From positions 204,526 to 268,525 of the forward strand of contig CAJJDN010000097.1 of NCBI GenBank assembly GCA_905182985.1: a stretch of DNA of 64,000 nucleotides, read 5' to 3'. The number at the start of each line of letters is the position of its first letter. Position 1 is the first letter of the stretch. The notes under the pieces were generated by a model that was not told where the DNA came from, ran no database searches, and worked only from the letters and a program-made list of their open reading frames with translations. The stretch comes from Paramecium sonneborni (Eukaryota; Ciliophora; Oligohymenophorea; Peniculida; Parameciidae). The position numbers and the translations under genes are program-made. Shown piece after piece: positions 12,121 through 24,994 of this stretch.

Positions 12121-14245
12121 TCAAGAATCTTCCCTTTCCCATTTAGAAACTACTTATAAGAGATTTTCCATTTTTTATTTTTCATATTCTTCTAATGGCA
12201 TATTTTCAAATTCTTTTGGTACTTTAGCATCTGGAAAATTAGATGCTTTAACTCCAGCTAAAAATCATATAATATATACATTTAGTTAAATTAGGGCTTA
12301 ATTTAAGTAGTGTAATTCCACCATGAGTATCACCAACTAAAATAATAGGATCTCTTTAATTAAATGCAATATTTGTTAATCTTGGTTATTTAGAAGGTTT
12401 TTATTCAGCAAGTTTACCAATTTTATCAACATTTAGATCATAAACAAATATTTTATCTTATGTTGCACAAGCAAAAACTAAAAATAAAATATTTAAATAA
12501 TACCTGTAGAACTATAAGGTGCCCACATAGCATCTACAACTTACATTCCTTATTCAAAACTCATAATTTAGGAAGAAATTTTAGAATCCCAAATTTTAAC
12601 AGTCCAATCGGCTGATGCAGAAATAAATGTTCGAGGATGAAAATTATTCCATTTAACTTTATAAACTGCCAAATTATGACCCTATTAATAATAATAATTA
12701 AATTAATACAATATATGTTTCTTAATATTATCCTGAATATGCTCTTGAACATTTGTGTATTTTACCTTCTTCAGTACCAACTAAAAAAATATGAGGTTCA
12801 AATTTATTAAAATCAAAACATAAACCACAAGCTAAACCAATCAAAGTACTTTCTTCTTCATTTTTACCAACTAATCTTAATCGAATAACTTCTTCTGGTT
12901 CTAATTTATTTTTCATTAAAACCCAATTCATAACTCTTCCATCTGATGATATTGAATAGAAATTATAATTTTTAGAAATATCTGGATTCCATCTAACTTA
13001 CCATACTGGATCTGTATGTTTTTAAGTTCTTACTGTAGATTAATAAATAGGTTTTTTATGTTTATTTCTAATATCGTAAACAAGTACAGTTCCATCATAT
13101 AATCCTACAGCTAATAATGCTGGACTTTAAGGATGGAAATCTAAACACATAACTCCAGCTTCACATGTAAATGCATATTCTGGATGTGTTGTATTTTTGA
13201 GAGAATATAAACAAATCAATCCCATTCTTTATTTAGAAAATTCGTAACTACCAAAACTAACAGCAAATAAATCCATGTATCTAGGATTCCAAGACAAAGA
13301 TGTTACATGTTTTTTCTTTTGTTTCTCATTTGAAAATTTCCATATAGGTAATAGATGTCTAATTATTTTAATTAATCTACCCTTCATTTTTGGATGTCTC
13401 AACAACTTCTCCTTGACTCCAATAATATTTATAATCATTGTATTTTTCCTTCTAGTCATTATGTACAACTGTTCTTTCCATAATTTTTAAACATCTCTTA
13501 AATGATGGTTTATAAACTGTATTATCAGATGTATGATCTTTTTTCTTTTAACTTTCTTCTTTAGCTTTATTTTATATATATGCATCAAATATTTCCCATT
13601 AAGTAATCTATCCTTTTAATGTATCACTTGGAGGAGGCTCTGTTGATACACCTCTTTCTCTTATTACTCTTCCATCTGTTTAGGCTTCTCTTGCATTATA
13701 ATTAAATTTATTTCTCATTGTTTATTTTATTGCCTCAATATCCTTTGATGCCCCAGGATCTTCCATCTCTTAATTTCTCTCTGCTTCTTTAATCAATGCT
13801 TCCTTTGTTTCCCATAATTCTTCCTATATTCTAGCTTCATTTGAATCTTTATGAATTATTTCTCCATCCATTCTAAAGTGAATTATCAATTATTCAACCA
13901 ATTCGTCTGTTTTATACTATCTTTATTATTGGTAGTTACTTTTCTTTATAAATAATCATATTAAGTTATATTCTTTGGAGCTTAAGGATTATTAGGTATC
14001 AACATTTTAGATGGCATATCCTCATTCAATTCCTTCTCTGTCAATTAAGGTCTCTCCTTTTCTCTCTATTAATATTTTATTATTTCTAAACTTCATGTTA
14101 ATATTCTGATTCATCACCATCTGGCTCAGCTTCCTATTAATTTAAATTCTAATTAGATATTTTCGGTTGCTTTTTCTATCATTTATTTTTTATAACTTAC
14201 AGGTTATGGTCTCCTTAATGTTCTATTTTATTATTTAGGTGGCAT
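12121..14245 (-). CDS. DNAI1: Outer-arm dynein intermediate chain 1 (WD repeat), 650 aa
   Basis: WD-repeat dynein intermediate chain of the outer arm. Landmarks follow the DNAI1/IC78 family: [88 protein letters not shown], and a [21 protein letters not shown] repeat late in the protein. The N-terminal ~250 residues are charged and include the family motif [10 protein letters not shown]. Seven introns of 22-28 nt (12258-12279, 12478-12503, 12682-12709, 13359-13380, 13917-13939, 14066-14091, 14176-14200) give a frame divisible by three. It would dimerise with the second intermediate chain and bind LC8 and Tctex1-type light chains, both also encoded in this window. Confidence 0.95.
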
Positions 14246-14489
14246 TTTTTATTATTAAATATACTTTATTAAAAAATAAATGTATTTATAAAACAATTAA
14301 ATATTATTTACAATTTCACTTCTATCTTTAATGTCTTTCTTTTTTCAATCACTAAAAGTTATCCTTTATCTCTATACATTTACTTAAATTTAAAATATTC
14401 TTTTTTTATATCATACAACAATTTAGATATTGCAATTTAAATATTTTATTAGAATCTAAATATATAAACAAAAATAGGGTTTTATAATC

Positions 14490-15763
14490 TCATTTTCTAT
14501 TTATTAAATGAAGTATTTATTTGAATTTATCCTTAATCTCTTCATTTTCAATCTCTTAAGTTTCTCTCTTAAAGTTCTCATAGAAATTTCTATTTATTTT
14601 ACCTCTCTCATTTAAAATCTAATTTATCTATATATTAAAGTACTTTAACACTGATCAAAAATTGATTTATGAATTTCTTGTCTAAAAATTTAAGATTAAT
14701 CATTGTTGACATATTTGGTATCAAATACATTATAACATTTATATCTATGCTTAATTTTAGAGCTTCATAAGACTATGTCAATTATCTAGAATAATTTCCT
14801 GACATTATTCCCTTTTTGAATAACACACTTGTCATCATGCATAAATCTTGAATATTTGCAGACTTATATTCCTCACAATATAATTCCATACACTTTTCAA
14901 CTAAATCTTTTGTTGCAGTATTTTATAATGCATGTAATCCAACAATCATTGATTACAAATTTAATCTCTTTTAATGAACACTATCTTCAAAACAATTATA
15001 AATTGATCTAATTACTTCATGCTTAGTAGGAGATTCTATATCAGATTTAGATATAGTATGAATAATTTATGCTTCAACTCTTCCAAAATAATTGAATTTA
15101 ATTTTACTTAACAATTCATAAAGAAAATCATGCATATCATAAATTTCTAATTTTTAATAAGCTACTAACGTCTCCATTATTATTTATTGATCGTCGCAAT
15201 CTGATATTTTTAATTATATTATTGGCATTAAAGTTTTTAATGTTAATTAAGCAGCATTATATGCTATGAGTTTTTCTGTTTTAAGATCCATTTAAATATT
15301 TTTTCTTGCAATTTTAGCAATTGAATATGTACAATTAGAGAGTGCTTTGATATTCATTTCAGATGATTTTTTGATAAGTAAATCACAAGCTTTACTTATA
15401 TATAATTCTGGATCTTAAGTATAAGTGATATTAGCCATCAATGCAGGAAGACTTTCATGGTCTGATTCAGATAAATTATCAAGAATATGAAAAATTAAGT
15501 TTTATCTTGATCTTAAAATAGCTCTATTATGTACTTTACGAACATAAGTGAGTAAATTATTAACAAATTTAGCTGATTAACTTGAATGAATAGTCTAAAT
15601 AAATTTGATTGAATACTTGAAGATGATCAAAAGCTATAAGTGATTCATCCATAGAGATATTCATCTTTTTAAAATTAGCATAAGATGGAACAATTGATGT
15701 AAGTTTATGAATTCTTTCAATCTATTTAGTGGATTGACTAAAGTAGAAGAATATTTTAATCAT
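14490..15763 (-). CDS. All-helical repeat protein, 408 aa, possibly mitochondrial
   Basis: Two introns (14619-14643 and 15595-15616) give a 408-residue product. It is almost entirely helical, with repeating blocks of about 35-40 residues (for example LPALMANITYTQDPELY, IKALSNCTYSIAKIAR, LNLQSMIVGLHALQNTATKD). Such blocks resemble the degenerate repeats of FASTK-like or heptatricopeptide-type mitochondrial RNA-binding proteins. The N-terminus MIKIFFYFSQSTKQ is basic and hydrophobic and could act as a mitochondrial presequence. No catalytic motif is seen. The repeat-family link is inference; the gene itself is solid. It diverges from ISY1 with 56 bp between starts. Confidence 0.75.
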
Positions 15764-15819
15764 GAATTATAATTATAACTAATTAAATAAATAATATATA
15801 TATTAAATTATATTAAAAG

Positions 15820-16739
15820 ATGGCTAGAAATGCAGAAAAAGCAAAAGCAATGCTTTCAAGATGGTACAGATTGAAAAGGGATATACGTAATACTACAGAT
15901 GGAAAATATAAGTCAATTCCAAAAGTGTCAGAATGTGTTAATCTTTAAGAATGTGAATTAGAAAGATAGGAAGTCTTAAAAGTAGTATCAAAATTGGTGT
16001 CAGATATTTAAAATGCAGGTTTAGGAGAACATAGAATAAGAGAATTAAATGATGAAATTAATAAAGTGATATAAGAATTAAGATAATGGGAAGATAGAAT
16101 TAAAGAATTAGGAGGACCTGATTATAGAAGATTAAGTGCTAAGATATATGATACTCAAGGAATTGAATTAATAGGCAAAGAAGGATATAGATATTTTGGA
16201 GCTGCAAAAGATTTACCTGGAGTTCGTGAACTATTTTTCTCAGAACCACCTGCAGAACCTAAAAAATCAAGAACTGAACTTTATAAGGTATTCTTTTTCA
16301 TTTTAAACATTTTTTAGAATATTTCATATAATTATTATGGAAGTTAGAATTAAGAATTATTAGAAATTCTCGAAGAAGAAAGAGAATTAGAAAGGAAAGC
16401 TTAAGAATAAGAGTTATAAAGATTTATTCAAGATAATCAAGAATTAGTTAAAGATTTCAATACCAAAGAAGAAATTATGCATTTTATCAAATTTGAAATT
16501 GATAAAAGAGATGATGTATTAAAGAGAATGGAAGAAGAAAAATGTAATATTACTATTTTCTAATTAATTTAGAATAACATTCAGATTCTGAAGAATATGA
16601 ATAAGATTAATTAGAACAAAGAAAATAGGAATTGATAAAATAATATTATGCACCTGAAAAAATTCATTCATAATATGTTACTACAGTTGAAAAAGATGCT
16701 GATCTTGAGTCTTTTATTAGAGGTAATATGATAAAATGA
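15820..16739 (+). CDS. ISY1: Pre-mRNA splicing factor ISY1, 286 aa
   Basis: The start MARNAEKAKAMLSRW matches the invariant ISY1 N-terminus. The conserved core follows: DIQNAGLGEHRIRELNDEIN, KELGGPDYR, then YRYFGAAKDLPGVRELF. ISY1 is a component of the catalytic spliceosome, associated with the Prp19/XAB2 proteins. Two introns (16288-16317, 30 nt; 16544-16572, 29 nt) are removed to keep the frame. The C-terminal third is glutamate- and glutamine-rich, as in other eukaryotes. A splicing factor is of interest in a genome whose introns are this short, but nothing in the gene itself is unusual. Confidence 0.96.
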
Positions 16740-17036
16740 TTGTTAGCAATTATATGCATAATTTTTATATTTATTTATCTAATTTCATCAATTTTTAATT
16801 TCATCCTTTTATTTCATCTTCAACAATAAAAAGCATTCAAATATTGGAATTCTTTTTATTTTCCCTTTGATTATTGTCTAATATAAATCAATTTTATTAT
16901 TAATGAAAGTTCAATTTAAGGGTTTAATTTATTTCAATAACATTAATAGATTTTTGATAATAATAAAAGTTAATTATTTAATTTTTTTATATATCACAAC
17001 AAAGTTTAATTCAAATTTAAGTTTAATCTAATATTT

Positions 17037-17234
17037 TCAACCTTTAGTACCCTATAGTTTCTTAAATAATAAATTAAACTGTTTATGTAAATTATTTCTT
17101 TGAAAATCTCTAAATTCGCATTTAATTCCTTTGAGAAAATAGAATGCTATAAATTTCCATTGATAATGAAAAAAATAATTTATAATGTTTGTTATTAATT
17201 TATGTCTAAGTAAGTTAATCAATTTCATTTTCAA
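17037..17234 (-). CDS. Possible small protein, about 65 aa
   Basis: An open frame from ATG 17234 to TGA 17037-17039, basic and aromatic (MKMKLINLLRHKL...). No homology is recognised and no intron is needed. Only one codon in it is a reassigned stop. It stands alone in an 860-bp spacer between ISY1 and the Tctex1 gene, so it may be chance. The flanks 16740-17036 and 17235-17603 hold nothing else that I can support. Confidence 0.25.
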
Positions 17235-17603
17235 GTTGTATTTTTATATAGTCAAAATAAAAGTGAGAGTAAAATTTGGTATTCTTACTAAGCTAATTTA
17301 ACCAAATGTAAACTTATTTTATGAATCTAGATAATTAAAAAAATTAAGACTGAAAACCTTTTTAAATTACATAAGCTAGATTGATTCATCTTAATAAGAT
17401 ATCTGAATTTTCCAAGTAGTATTTAATAAGAATTATTTAAAATTTAATTATTTTAGAAATTCTTGCATTTAAAAAATTAATCTGTCATAAACAATAAGTG
17501 AATTATCAATAACTTTATTGATTAATCGATATAATAAAAGTGATAGTATATTTTAGTAATGTTTGAGAGTCTTAAATTTAATTTAATAAAATATAATTAT
17601 AAT

Positions 17604-18029
17604 TCAAATCATACTTACTGCAAACACACTACAAATGCAATGAAGAGTATTTTTTTATTGTTCTTATTTTGCTTGTTTATCTTTTGGCCAAGATATAATA
17701 ATTTATCCATCAGCTACAGTGTCCCACCATTAAGAAGTTGTAACAAATGCTCCAGCTCCATTTCTTTACATTATCATACAGTGAACAATATATCTTAAAT
17801 AATTAAACTTATAATTACTTGTAAGGTTTTCCCAATTCAATTAATTATTGTGTAACTTTTTCACATATTGCATTAATCCAACCTTGAACCTGATTTTAAA
17901 TCATAATGTATTTACTTTTGATTCATCATATTGAACTTCTTTTAAAACGCTTTCAATAGATTCTTAAGTAATACGATCAACTTCTTCTTATGAATAGGTA
18001 TTTTCTTCTAAATTTTGATTTTCTTCCAT
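17604..18029 (-). CDS. DYNLT: Tctex1-type dynein light chain, 124 aa
   Basis: Full-length Tctex1/DYNLT light chain. After an acidic N-terminus come VQGWINAICEKVTQQLIELGKPYKYIV, MIMQRNGAGAFVTTSQWWD, and the family-typical end CICSVFAVSMI. Two introns of 26 and 25 nt (17890-17915 and 17794-17818) are removed; the second sits inside KPY-KYIV. Tctex1 dimers bind the N-terminus of dynein intermediate chains. The start is only 11 bp from the ATG of the KDEL-receptor-like gene on the other strand, so their promoters or 5' leaders must overlap. Identification is secure. Confidence 0.95.
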
Positions 18030-18040
18030 TAATTTTAATA

Positions 18041-18888
18041 ATGAAACAATAACTAAATTACACCCTTTGGATTAGTTTTTTGTTTTCAACTATTTTAATA
18101 TATCTATTTTTCAGTTCAGGGGAATTTAGTTTTATATTAACACTTGCTTGTGGAATATAATGTTTTGGATTTGGATTAGTATTTGTGACAATTTCAATTA
18201 CAAAAGAAACAAGTGGATTAAGTAAATCAACATTTATTTGTTGTGCATAAGCATTGTTAGCAAGATTGTTTTCAATTCTAACATTTGAAGTAAATAGTTG
18301 ATGAATAAATAGGGTTATTTACCTTCAGATGCAACAGGTGATTATGTATATCGATTATTCGAAATTTTATCACTTATTTTTTGCATTTTAACAGCATTCA
18401 GCATAAAAAATAATAAATAAGAATTATTTTAATGGTATTACTTTACTCCTGTGATGTTGATAATTGCATATTATATACATCCAGGATTGAATTCACATTC
18501 CTTTTGTGATATATCATGGGTGTTTGCTTTATATATGGAATCATTTGCAATATTACCATAGATACACCTTTTTACAAAGAGAGGTTAGAATTCAACAATA
18601 ATATAGAGGGAATAATTGAATATCACACATCTAATTTTGTAATTACATAAGCTCTAAATAAAATAATATGTGTGATATTTTGGTTTTATTCTTACGAAGA
18701 ACTTAATAGAAGTGCTGATGAATCAACCATAAGTGTGGCTCCATGGTTAAGTGGATATTTTGTGATGGTAGCTTAAATGATTTCTATTGTAATCATATAT
18801 TTATAGTTAGATCATTACAGCAGATTTTGTATATAAATATTTACAAAGTTGGAAATAAGGTATTCCTTTGGTTATGTTGCCTTCATGA
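18041..18888 (+). CDS. KDEL-receptor-like (ERD2 family) membrane protein, 259 aa
   Basis: Seven-span ER-retention-receptor family protein. Landmarks in order: KETSGLSKSTFICCAQALLAR (compare SGLS.KTQ...FLARYLDL), GDYVYRLFEIL, FALYMESFAILPQIHLF (compare YLE..AILPQL), a central HTSNFVITQALNK (compare HYVFALG..R), and the ending ADFVYKYLQSWKQGIPLVMLPS, which parallels plant ERD2-like C-termini. Three introns of 23, 23 and 22 nt (18290-18312, 18584-18606, 18789-18810) are required. ERD2 proteins retrieve escaped ER residents from the Golgi. The sequence is divergent, so it may be an ERD2-like paralogue rather than the classical receptor. It converges with TTLL, 53 bp between stops. Confidence 0.85.
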
Positions 18889-18941
18889 TTATTATTATTA
18901 TGATGATGTAGAAAATAATAAAATATTATTATAATATATCA

Positions 18942-20779
18942 TCATTTTGCAAGCATCAATTATTGACACTATTATCTTTTATTATTTAATTTATCCTATC
19001 CAATAGATTCCATATCAAATAACTTTGGTTATAAACATGGCTTCCCAATCACTTATTATATTTATTTTTGAACTCCTTTTTTCACTCTCAAAATTGGAGG
19101 TTCCGATTATTATCTTGGTTATATTTTTACACTAGATAATTTGCTTACTTTCGCACTAACTTATTCATCTTCACCATGAACATTAATGCTTTCAGGTCTT
19201 GGCATATTTTAAAGTTTTGGTAAATTATTTGCAGGAGTATTAGGTTTAAATGGAGCTCTTACTATATTAGTTTTTGTCTATATTTATTATTAAGGTGTTT
19301 AAGTCTCTTTTAAATCTTTCTTTTAATTTCTCTTAATATCTATATAAATTTTATTATATTATACTTGTCCCTGTCCAACTATCTTATAATGATGATGCAA
19401 ATTCTATGTATTTGTCATATTTTTAACCATCTTCCAAAGGATATATCTTAACATAATCTCCTAAATGTGCATTCTCATATTCATCTCTCTATTTCTCCCA
19501 TTATTTCATTTGAGATACCTTCTCTTCCAATGTCAATTTCACCTTCTTACCTGTCAATACTCTTTATTATAAAGATTCCTTTCTTGATGCTATTATTTAT
19601 TCTTTTGCTTTCAAACTAACATTCATTAATTTCAATGTATCTCTTATCAAATTTTTCTTTATCAAACAATCAAGAGGAGTATCTGTTGTAAAACTTGGAG
19701 TATGATTTACTTCCAATAATATAGGTTACATTTTATGATTCAAAAATATATCAAAACCCAATATTTCAAAACACATATTATTTGCATAATTATCAGGTTA
19801 ACAAGATCTATAATGATGACTCAATATTGGTTAAACTGTACAAAAAGTTTTTATAAATAATTCATACATCTCTTACCAAAGTTTCTTTATATCATGTCCT
19901 TCTTATTCTAATTTACTAAATACAGCCTTAATAGATCTCTTATGTCCAATATCCATTCTACTAGCATCTTTATTAAATACAAAATTTGGATTCTCTTTAT
20001 TAATAGCATAATTAGTTAGATGCATACACATATCTTCTAAATTTGATGAATTAGGAGGAACATATAGTTCAGTGGCAAATCTAACTAAACCATCTTAGTA
20101 AACATATATTCTCATGGGATCAGTTCCAGCCAGTAAGACATAAACTCTGAGATCAAATTTTAATCCTTCAATTAAAAAAGGTCTATGCATATATCTCTAA
20201 GCAACATAATGATCATTTGGATTAATATCATTAATATTACGAGTGAGGAATATACCTCTTCCTTGACAACTTGCTTCTGGTTTAACTATAAAAGTTCTAG
20301 CTTTTCCTTTAACAAATTAGTTTTTAAAGTCTCCATATTCAGCAGGTAATAACCATGTTTATGGAAAGAACTTATATTCTTCTGAGAATTGTTTACGCAT
20401 CTTCATTAGATTTCTTCCTAGATGATTCTTTCGAGCAAGTGAATACATTCCAGGGAAATGATTAATTTTTTGGTATGCTATGAGATTTATTTATAAAAAT
20501 ACGTTGCATTTTTCCGAGAGTCTCAGGTTAAACAGCAGCATCTGTCCAAAACATATCCCAATTGTTTGTATCAAGGTCATATTATAGAATCCATTTAAAT
20601 AACTTTTTACCAACAAACTTCACAACATCATATTAAGTATCTAAAATGATAGGAACAACTTAAAAACCTGATACATTCATTATTAATGTTGTCTTCTTCT
20701 TTGGATTGTCTTCATTTTCACTTCCACTATCTTCAAATTCACCATTAAAGTGTGGTTCTTTTGCTTATTATTATTTCAT
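18942..20779 (-). CDS. Tubulin tyrosine ligase-like polyglutamylase, 595 aa
   Basis: TTLL-family ATP-grasp ligase. The core is clear: [48 protein letters not shown] (ATP-binding), [49 protein letters not shown], and [19 protein letters not shown] (metal and ATP ligands D...EVN). The KINHFPGM block and overall order resemble the TTLL6/TTLL13 polyglutamylase group, which adds glutamate chains to axonemal tubulin. Two 25-nt introns (20478-20502; 19340-19364) are removed; the second opens a basic, Q/P-rich C-terminal tail of ~120 residues. The start is 10 bp from the divergent Rab2 gene. Confidence 0.93.
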
Positions 20780-20789
20780 ATTAATATAA

Positions 20790-21549
<760 letters not shown>

Positions 21550-21574
21550 ATCTAAATTAAATTATACAATTTTC

Positions 21575-22916
21575 TCATTTTAAACGATTACATGCATCTT
21601 AAATAGTTTCTGTTGTCTTACAAAATGCCCATCTTACAAATCTTGAACCTAATTCTTTATTTTCGAAATAAGGAGAACAAGGAATACAAACTACTCCAAT
21701 TTCATTAGCCATATAATATGCAAATGCAAAATCTTTTGTAAGTTAATGACCATCTTAATCATCTTTATAATATTTTTCTGGTATTTCTACATTACTAATA
21801 TCAGTAACTAAAAAATATCCTCCTTAAGGAACCCAACAATGTAAATTTAATCTACTTTCTAGTAAACCTTTTAATAACATAGTTGATTATTCTTCATATA
21901 AATCTCTAATTTCTGTAAAGTATTAACCATCCATAGTTTATTCTAAACATTTTGCAGTAGCTGTTTATAATACTGGATTTAAACAAAAATTATGATATGT
22001 TTATGCAGATTTTATACCTTTAATATATTTCTCATCTCCTACAGCAAATCCTACTCTTAATCCTGTTGCTGAAAACATTTTACCTGCACTTGTTACACAA
22101 ACAGTCTTAGATTTTAATTTTGGATGACTAATACATCTAGGATATTTAAAAGGTTAATAACCACCAAAAACAACATGATGGTATGCAGCATCTTCACATA
22201 CAATTATTTATGGATGTTTTTCTAATATTTCAGCTAATCTATCTAATTCTTCATTTGAAAATACTCTATAATTATATATAATGATTACTTTCCAATTGGA
22301 TTTTATGGTGAATTTATTATTATCATTTTAGTTTTTTAATTTATTTTCTATTCAAGATAATCATAATCAACTATCCATTCATCCTCTTTTGAAAAGTGTA
22401 TTTTACCATTTTCGAATCTTTTCAATATACTTTCTTTACTATTTAATTAAGCAGGTCTTAATGGAATTCCAACATGTTTAGCTCCTTAAAATTCAATTAA
22501 TGGTCTATAAAAATCTTTTATATATATATATTGTTTATTATACCAAAAGCAGGGTCTAAACAAATTACTTCATCATTAGGATTTAATAATGCTTAAAACA
22601 CACATGCTAAAACAGATTATGCACCAGAACTTGCCATTATTTCTTTTCCTACATCTACTTTGATTCCCATATGTTTTTCAAAAAACTCAGATGTTACTTT
22701 CAATAGTTTTGGATGACCAGCTGTTAATGTATATTATAAACTCTCAGTTAATGCTTCCTCTGCTATAGCTTATCTTAAAAATTATGGAGGTGGAAAATTT
22801 GGAAAACCTTATCCCATATTTACACATGAATTCTTCACAGCCAATTATGTAAATTTTGCATACATTTACAATTAAAGATAAGGTGTCATACGATCAGCAA
22901 TTATATTATCTTACAT
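21575..22916 (-). CDS. Class I aminotransferase, kynurenine aminotransferase type, 429 aa
   Basis: PLP-dependent fold-type I aminotransferase. Seen in order: CVNMGQGFPNFPPPQFL, SSGAQSVLACVFQALLNPND, NSPQNPIGKVFS, VCEDAAYHHVVF, and the PLP-lysine motif TSAGKMFSATGLRVGF, which matches the SAGKTFS.TGWK.GW signature of kynurenine/glutamine transaminases. Length fits the family. It would transaminate kynurenine, glutamine or aromatic amino acids with 2-oxo acids. Two introns (22515-22543, 29 nt; 22266-22288, 23 nt) are removed. No targeting peptide is obvious. It converges with the Rab2 gene, 25 bp between stops. Confidence 0.9.
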
Positions 22917-23069
22917 TCTTTAAAAAATAATTGATTATAATATAATATTAATTTCTTTTAATACTTTCTATTTTTACATTCAATTTATGTAGTAATCGAT
23001 ATCATCATTATTAATATATATTAAATAAATAATAGATTATTATTTTTTATTTGTATTAAATCAAATTAC

Positions 23070-23651
23070 TCATTATAATTCACCGCAATCATATATAACA
23101 ACCTTCTTTTAAGGTCTTCCTTATTAATTTCCACAATATTCAATTGCATTTACAACTTCCAATCCAGAAGCAACCTTTCCAAATACAGTGTGTTTTCCAT
23201 TCAACCAAGGACATGGAACAGTTGTGATAAAAAATTAAGATCCATTTGTATTTGGACCTGCATTAGCCATTGATAAGAGTCCTGGAGTACTATGTTTTAA
23301 TGTGAAATTTTCATCTGGGAATGTTCTTCCATAAATTGATTCTCCTCCAGTGCCATTATGATTGGTAAAATCTCCACCTTGACACATAAATGCAGGAATT
23401 ATTCTGTGGAATGATGATCCTTTATAGTGAAGTGTTTTTCCAGATATCTTAGATACAGTATCACCAATGCACAGTTTTCTAAAATTTTCTGCTGTCTTAG
23501 GTACGGCATCTGCAAATAACTTATTCTTTAATATTCAATTTACTTCAAAGATAATTCTACCACTTGGAGCATTATTTATGGAAATATCAAAGAATACCTT
23601 TGGATTTTTAGTTGTGGCAGAAAATGAAAATCTAAATAATTTAGTATACAT
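23070..23651 (-). CDS. Cyclophilin-type peptidyl-prolyl isomerase, 185 aa
   Basis: Cyclophilin with the active-site set: [23 protein letters not shown] (catalytic Arg of FHR, then Q and G), [17 protein letters not shown], and [14 protein letters not shown]. It isomerises prolyl bonds and is normally cyclosporin-sensitive: the Trp of WLNGKH is present. One 24-nt intron (23520-23543) is removed after RIIFE. The first ~18 residues ([18 protein letters not shown]) are basic and lack acids, so a mitochondrial form is possible, though this is inference. The spacer 22917-23069 upstream belongs to no gene. Confidence 0.95.
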
Positions 23652-23848
23652 TTTAATTATTACAAAAAATTTAAGATGATTTCATAATTTTTACTATTTA
23701 AATGCTGTTTCATCAAGTCATTATATTATAATCAGAAGAATTAATTAATATTAATAACCTTCAGATTAATTTTTAAAGAAGTAGTAGCCTTTTAAACTAA
23801 TCATAAATAAAATTAATTGATTAAATAAATTAATTATATAACAATATA

Positions 23849-24994
23849 ATGAAATTTTGTAAGAATTAAAAACATCTTGGTTAACAACTTTTTGGATATT
23901 GCAAATTGATAAATTGTAATAGTAAGTTAAGAACATATTGTGATAAATGTAAATAGAATCATGAAGATCATCCATAAGATTTATATTAATTAGACAACAT
24001 ATAATCTATCTACTCTTCAAATTAATAGAATACTATGTAATTAGGTCTTTTTTATAAAGATTTACAATAATTTATGATAGAAATCTAAAAAGTATTGTGC
24101 TAAATAGATTTGAATAATAATTAAAAAATGAATTATTAGAATCAAAATGTTTTGCTAGATCAAATAAATTTAATGCTATAGACATAAAATGTTTTAAATT
24201 AAATTTTGCCGATATGCTATACCATTCGTAATGAATGGAATCAAGTTATATAAGAACTTAGTAATTTGCATTGTATTTTATACTTTTATTAATTTAAGTT
24301 AATCAAAAGTCATTTTAAGAAATTTAATAACAAAATACTGAGATAAAGAAATAGAAAACAATAAAAAAATAGGAAACAAAATTCTAGTAATTAAGTGAAA
24401 AGCAAAATTAATTTTAAACAAAATAAAATTGGGAAAACCTTCAAATTCATTTTTCATAAGAATTTAAATATAAATGGATAAAAATCTTAAATGATGGATT
24501 GATGGCTTAAAATGAAGATGATCGTGGAATGGTTATATGTGATCCTATGCTTCCGAGGAAAGGAAAATATCAATTTGCATTTGGAATTTCTGAAAATGCA
24601 TATTTGATATGGATTGGGATTTGCCATAAAGAAATAGTTATGCAAAGTAACTACACAACAGACTTTAAATCGGATAATGAAAAAGGAATAGGGTATTAAA
24701 TTGTGTTTATTTAGAGTCTATCTTATAAACAATTACGGAGTGACTAATTCACATATTAATGCTGAGATAAATAACCTAACTAATTCTTTTTTCTTTGAAC
24801 CCAATGATCTCATAGTAGTCTAAGTAGATATGGATTTTGGAATAATTATTTGGTAGAGTAAAATATCTAATAATTAATATGTAAATTACATTTTACTAAA
24901 TTTTTAGTCAATGAAATTCGATAAAAATCAAGACGTTCATCCTTGTGCAGGAATTACTGCATTTTCTCCCATATAAATAATTGAGAATTTTTGA
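23849..24994 (+). CDS. B-box-like zinc finger, coiled-coil protein, 365 aa
   Basis: The N-terminus carries spaced Cys/His residues in a B-box-like order: MKFCKNQKHLGQQLFGYCKL, then YCDKCKQNHEDHP. A coiled coil of ~130 residues follows (NQKSFQEIQQQNTEIKKQ...). The C-terminal ~150 residues form a beta-rich domain (FAFGISENAYLIWIGICH, GVYLINNYGVTNSHINAE, VQVDMDFGIIIWQSK) reminiscent of SPRY/B30.2. This resembles TRIM-like proteins without a visible RING finger, an architecture common among ciliate paralogues. Two introns (24273-24298 and 24693-24714) are removed. Function unknown; the TRIM comparison is by layout only. Confidence 0.7.

Noticed and set aside
17977..18404. A protein-like minus-strand frame upstream of Tctex1
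   Set aside because: Its exons could not be joined in any phase, and the plus strand here encodes the first half of the KDEL-receptor-like protein with matching introns.
18950..19200. A plus-strand frame open if TGA is read as Trp and with no TAA/TAG, hinting at a mitochondrial insertion
   Set aside because: It is the antisense of the TTLL C-terminal exon. After removing the 25-nt intron at 19340-19364 the minus strand reads a clean, family-consistent tail to TGA 18942.
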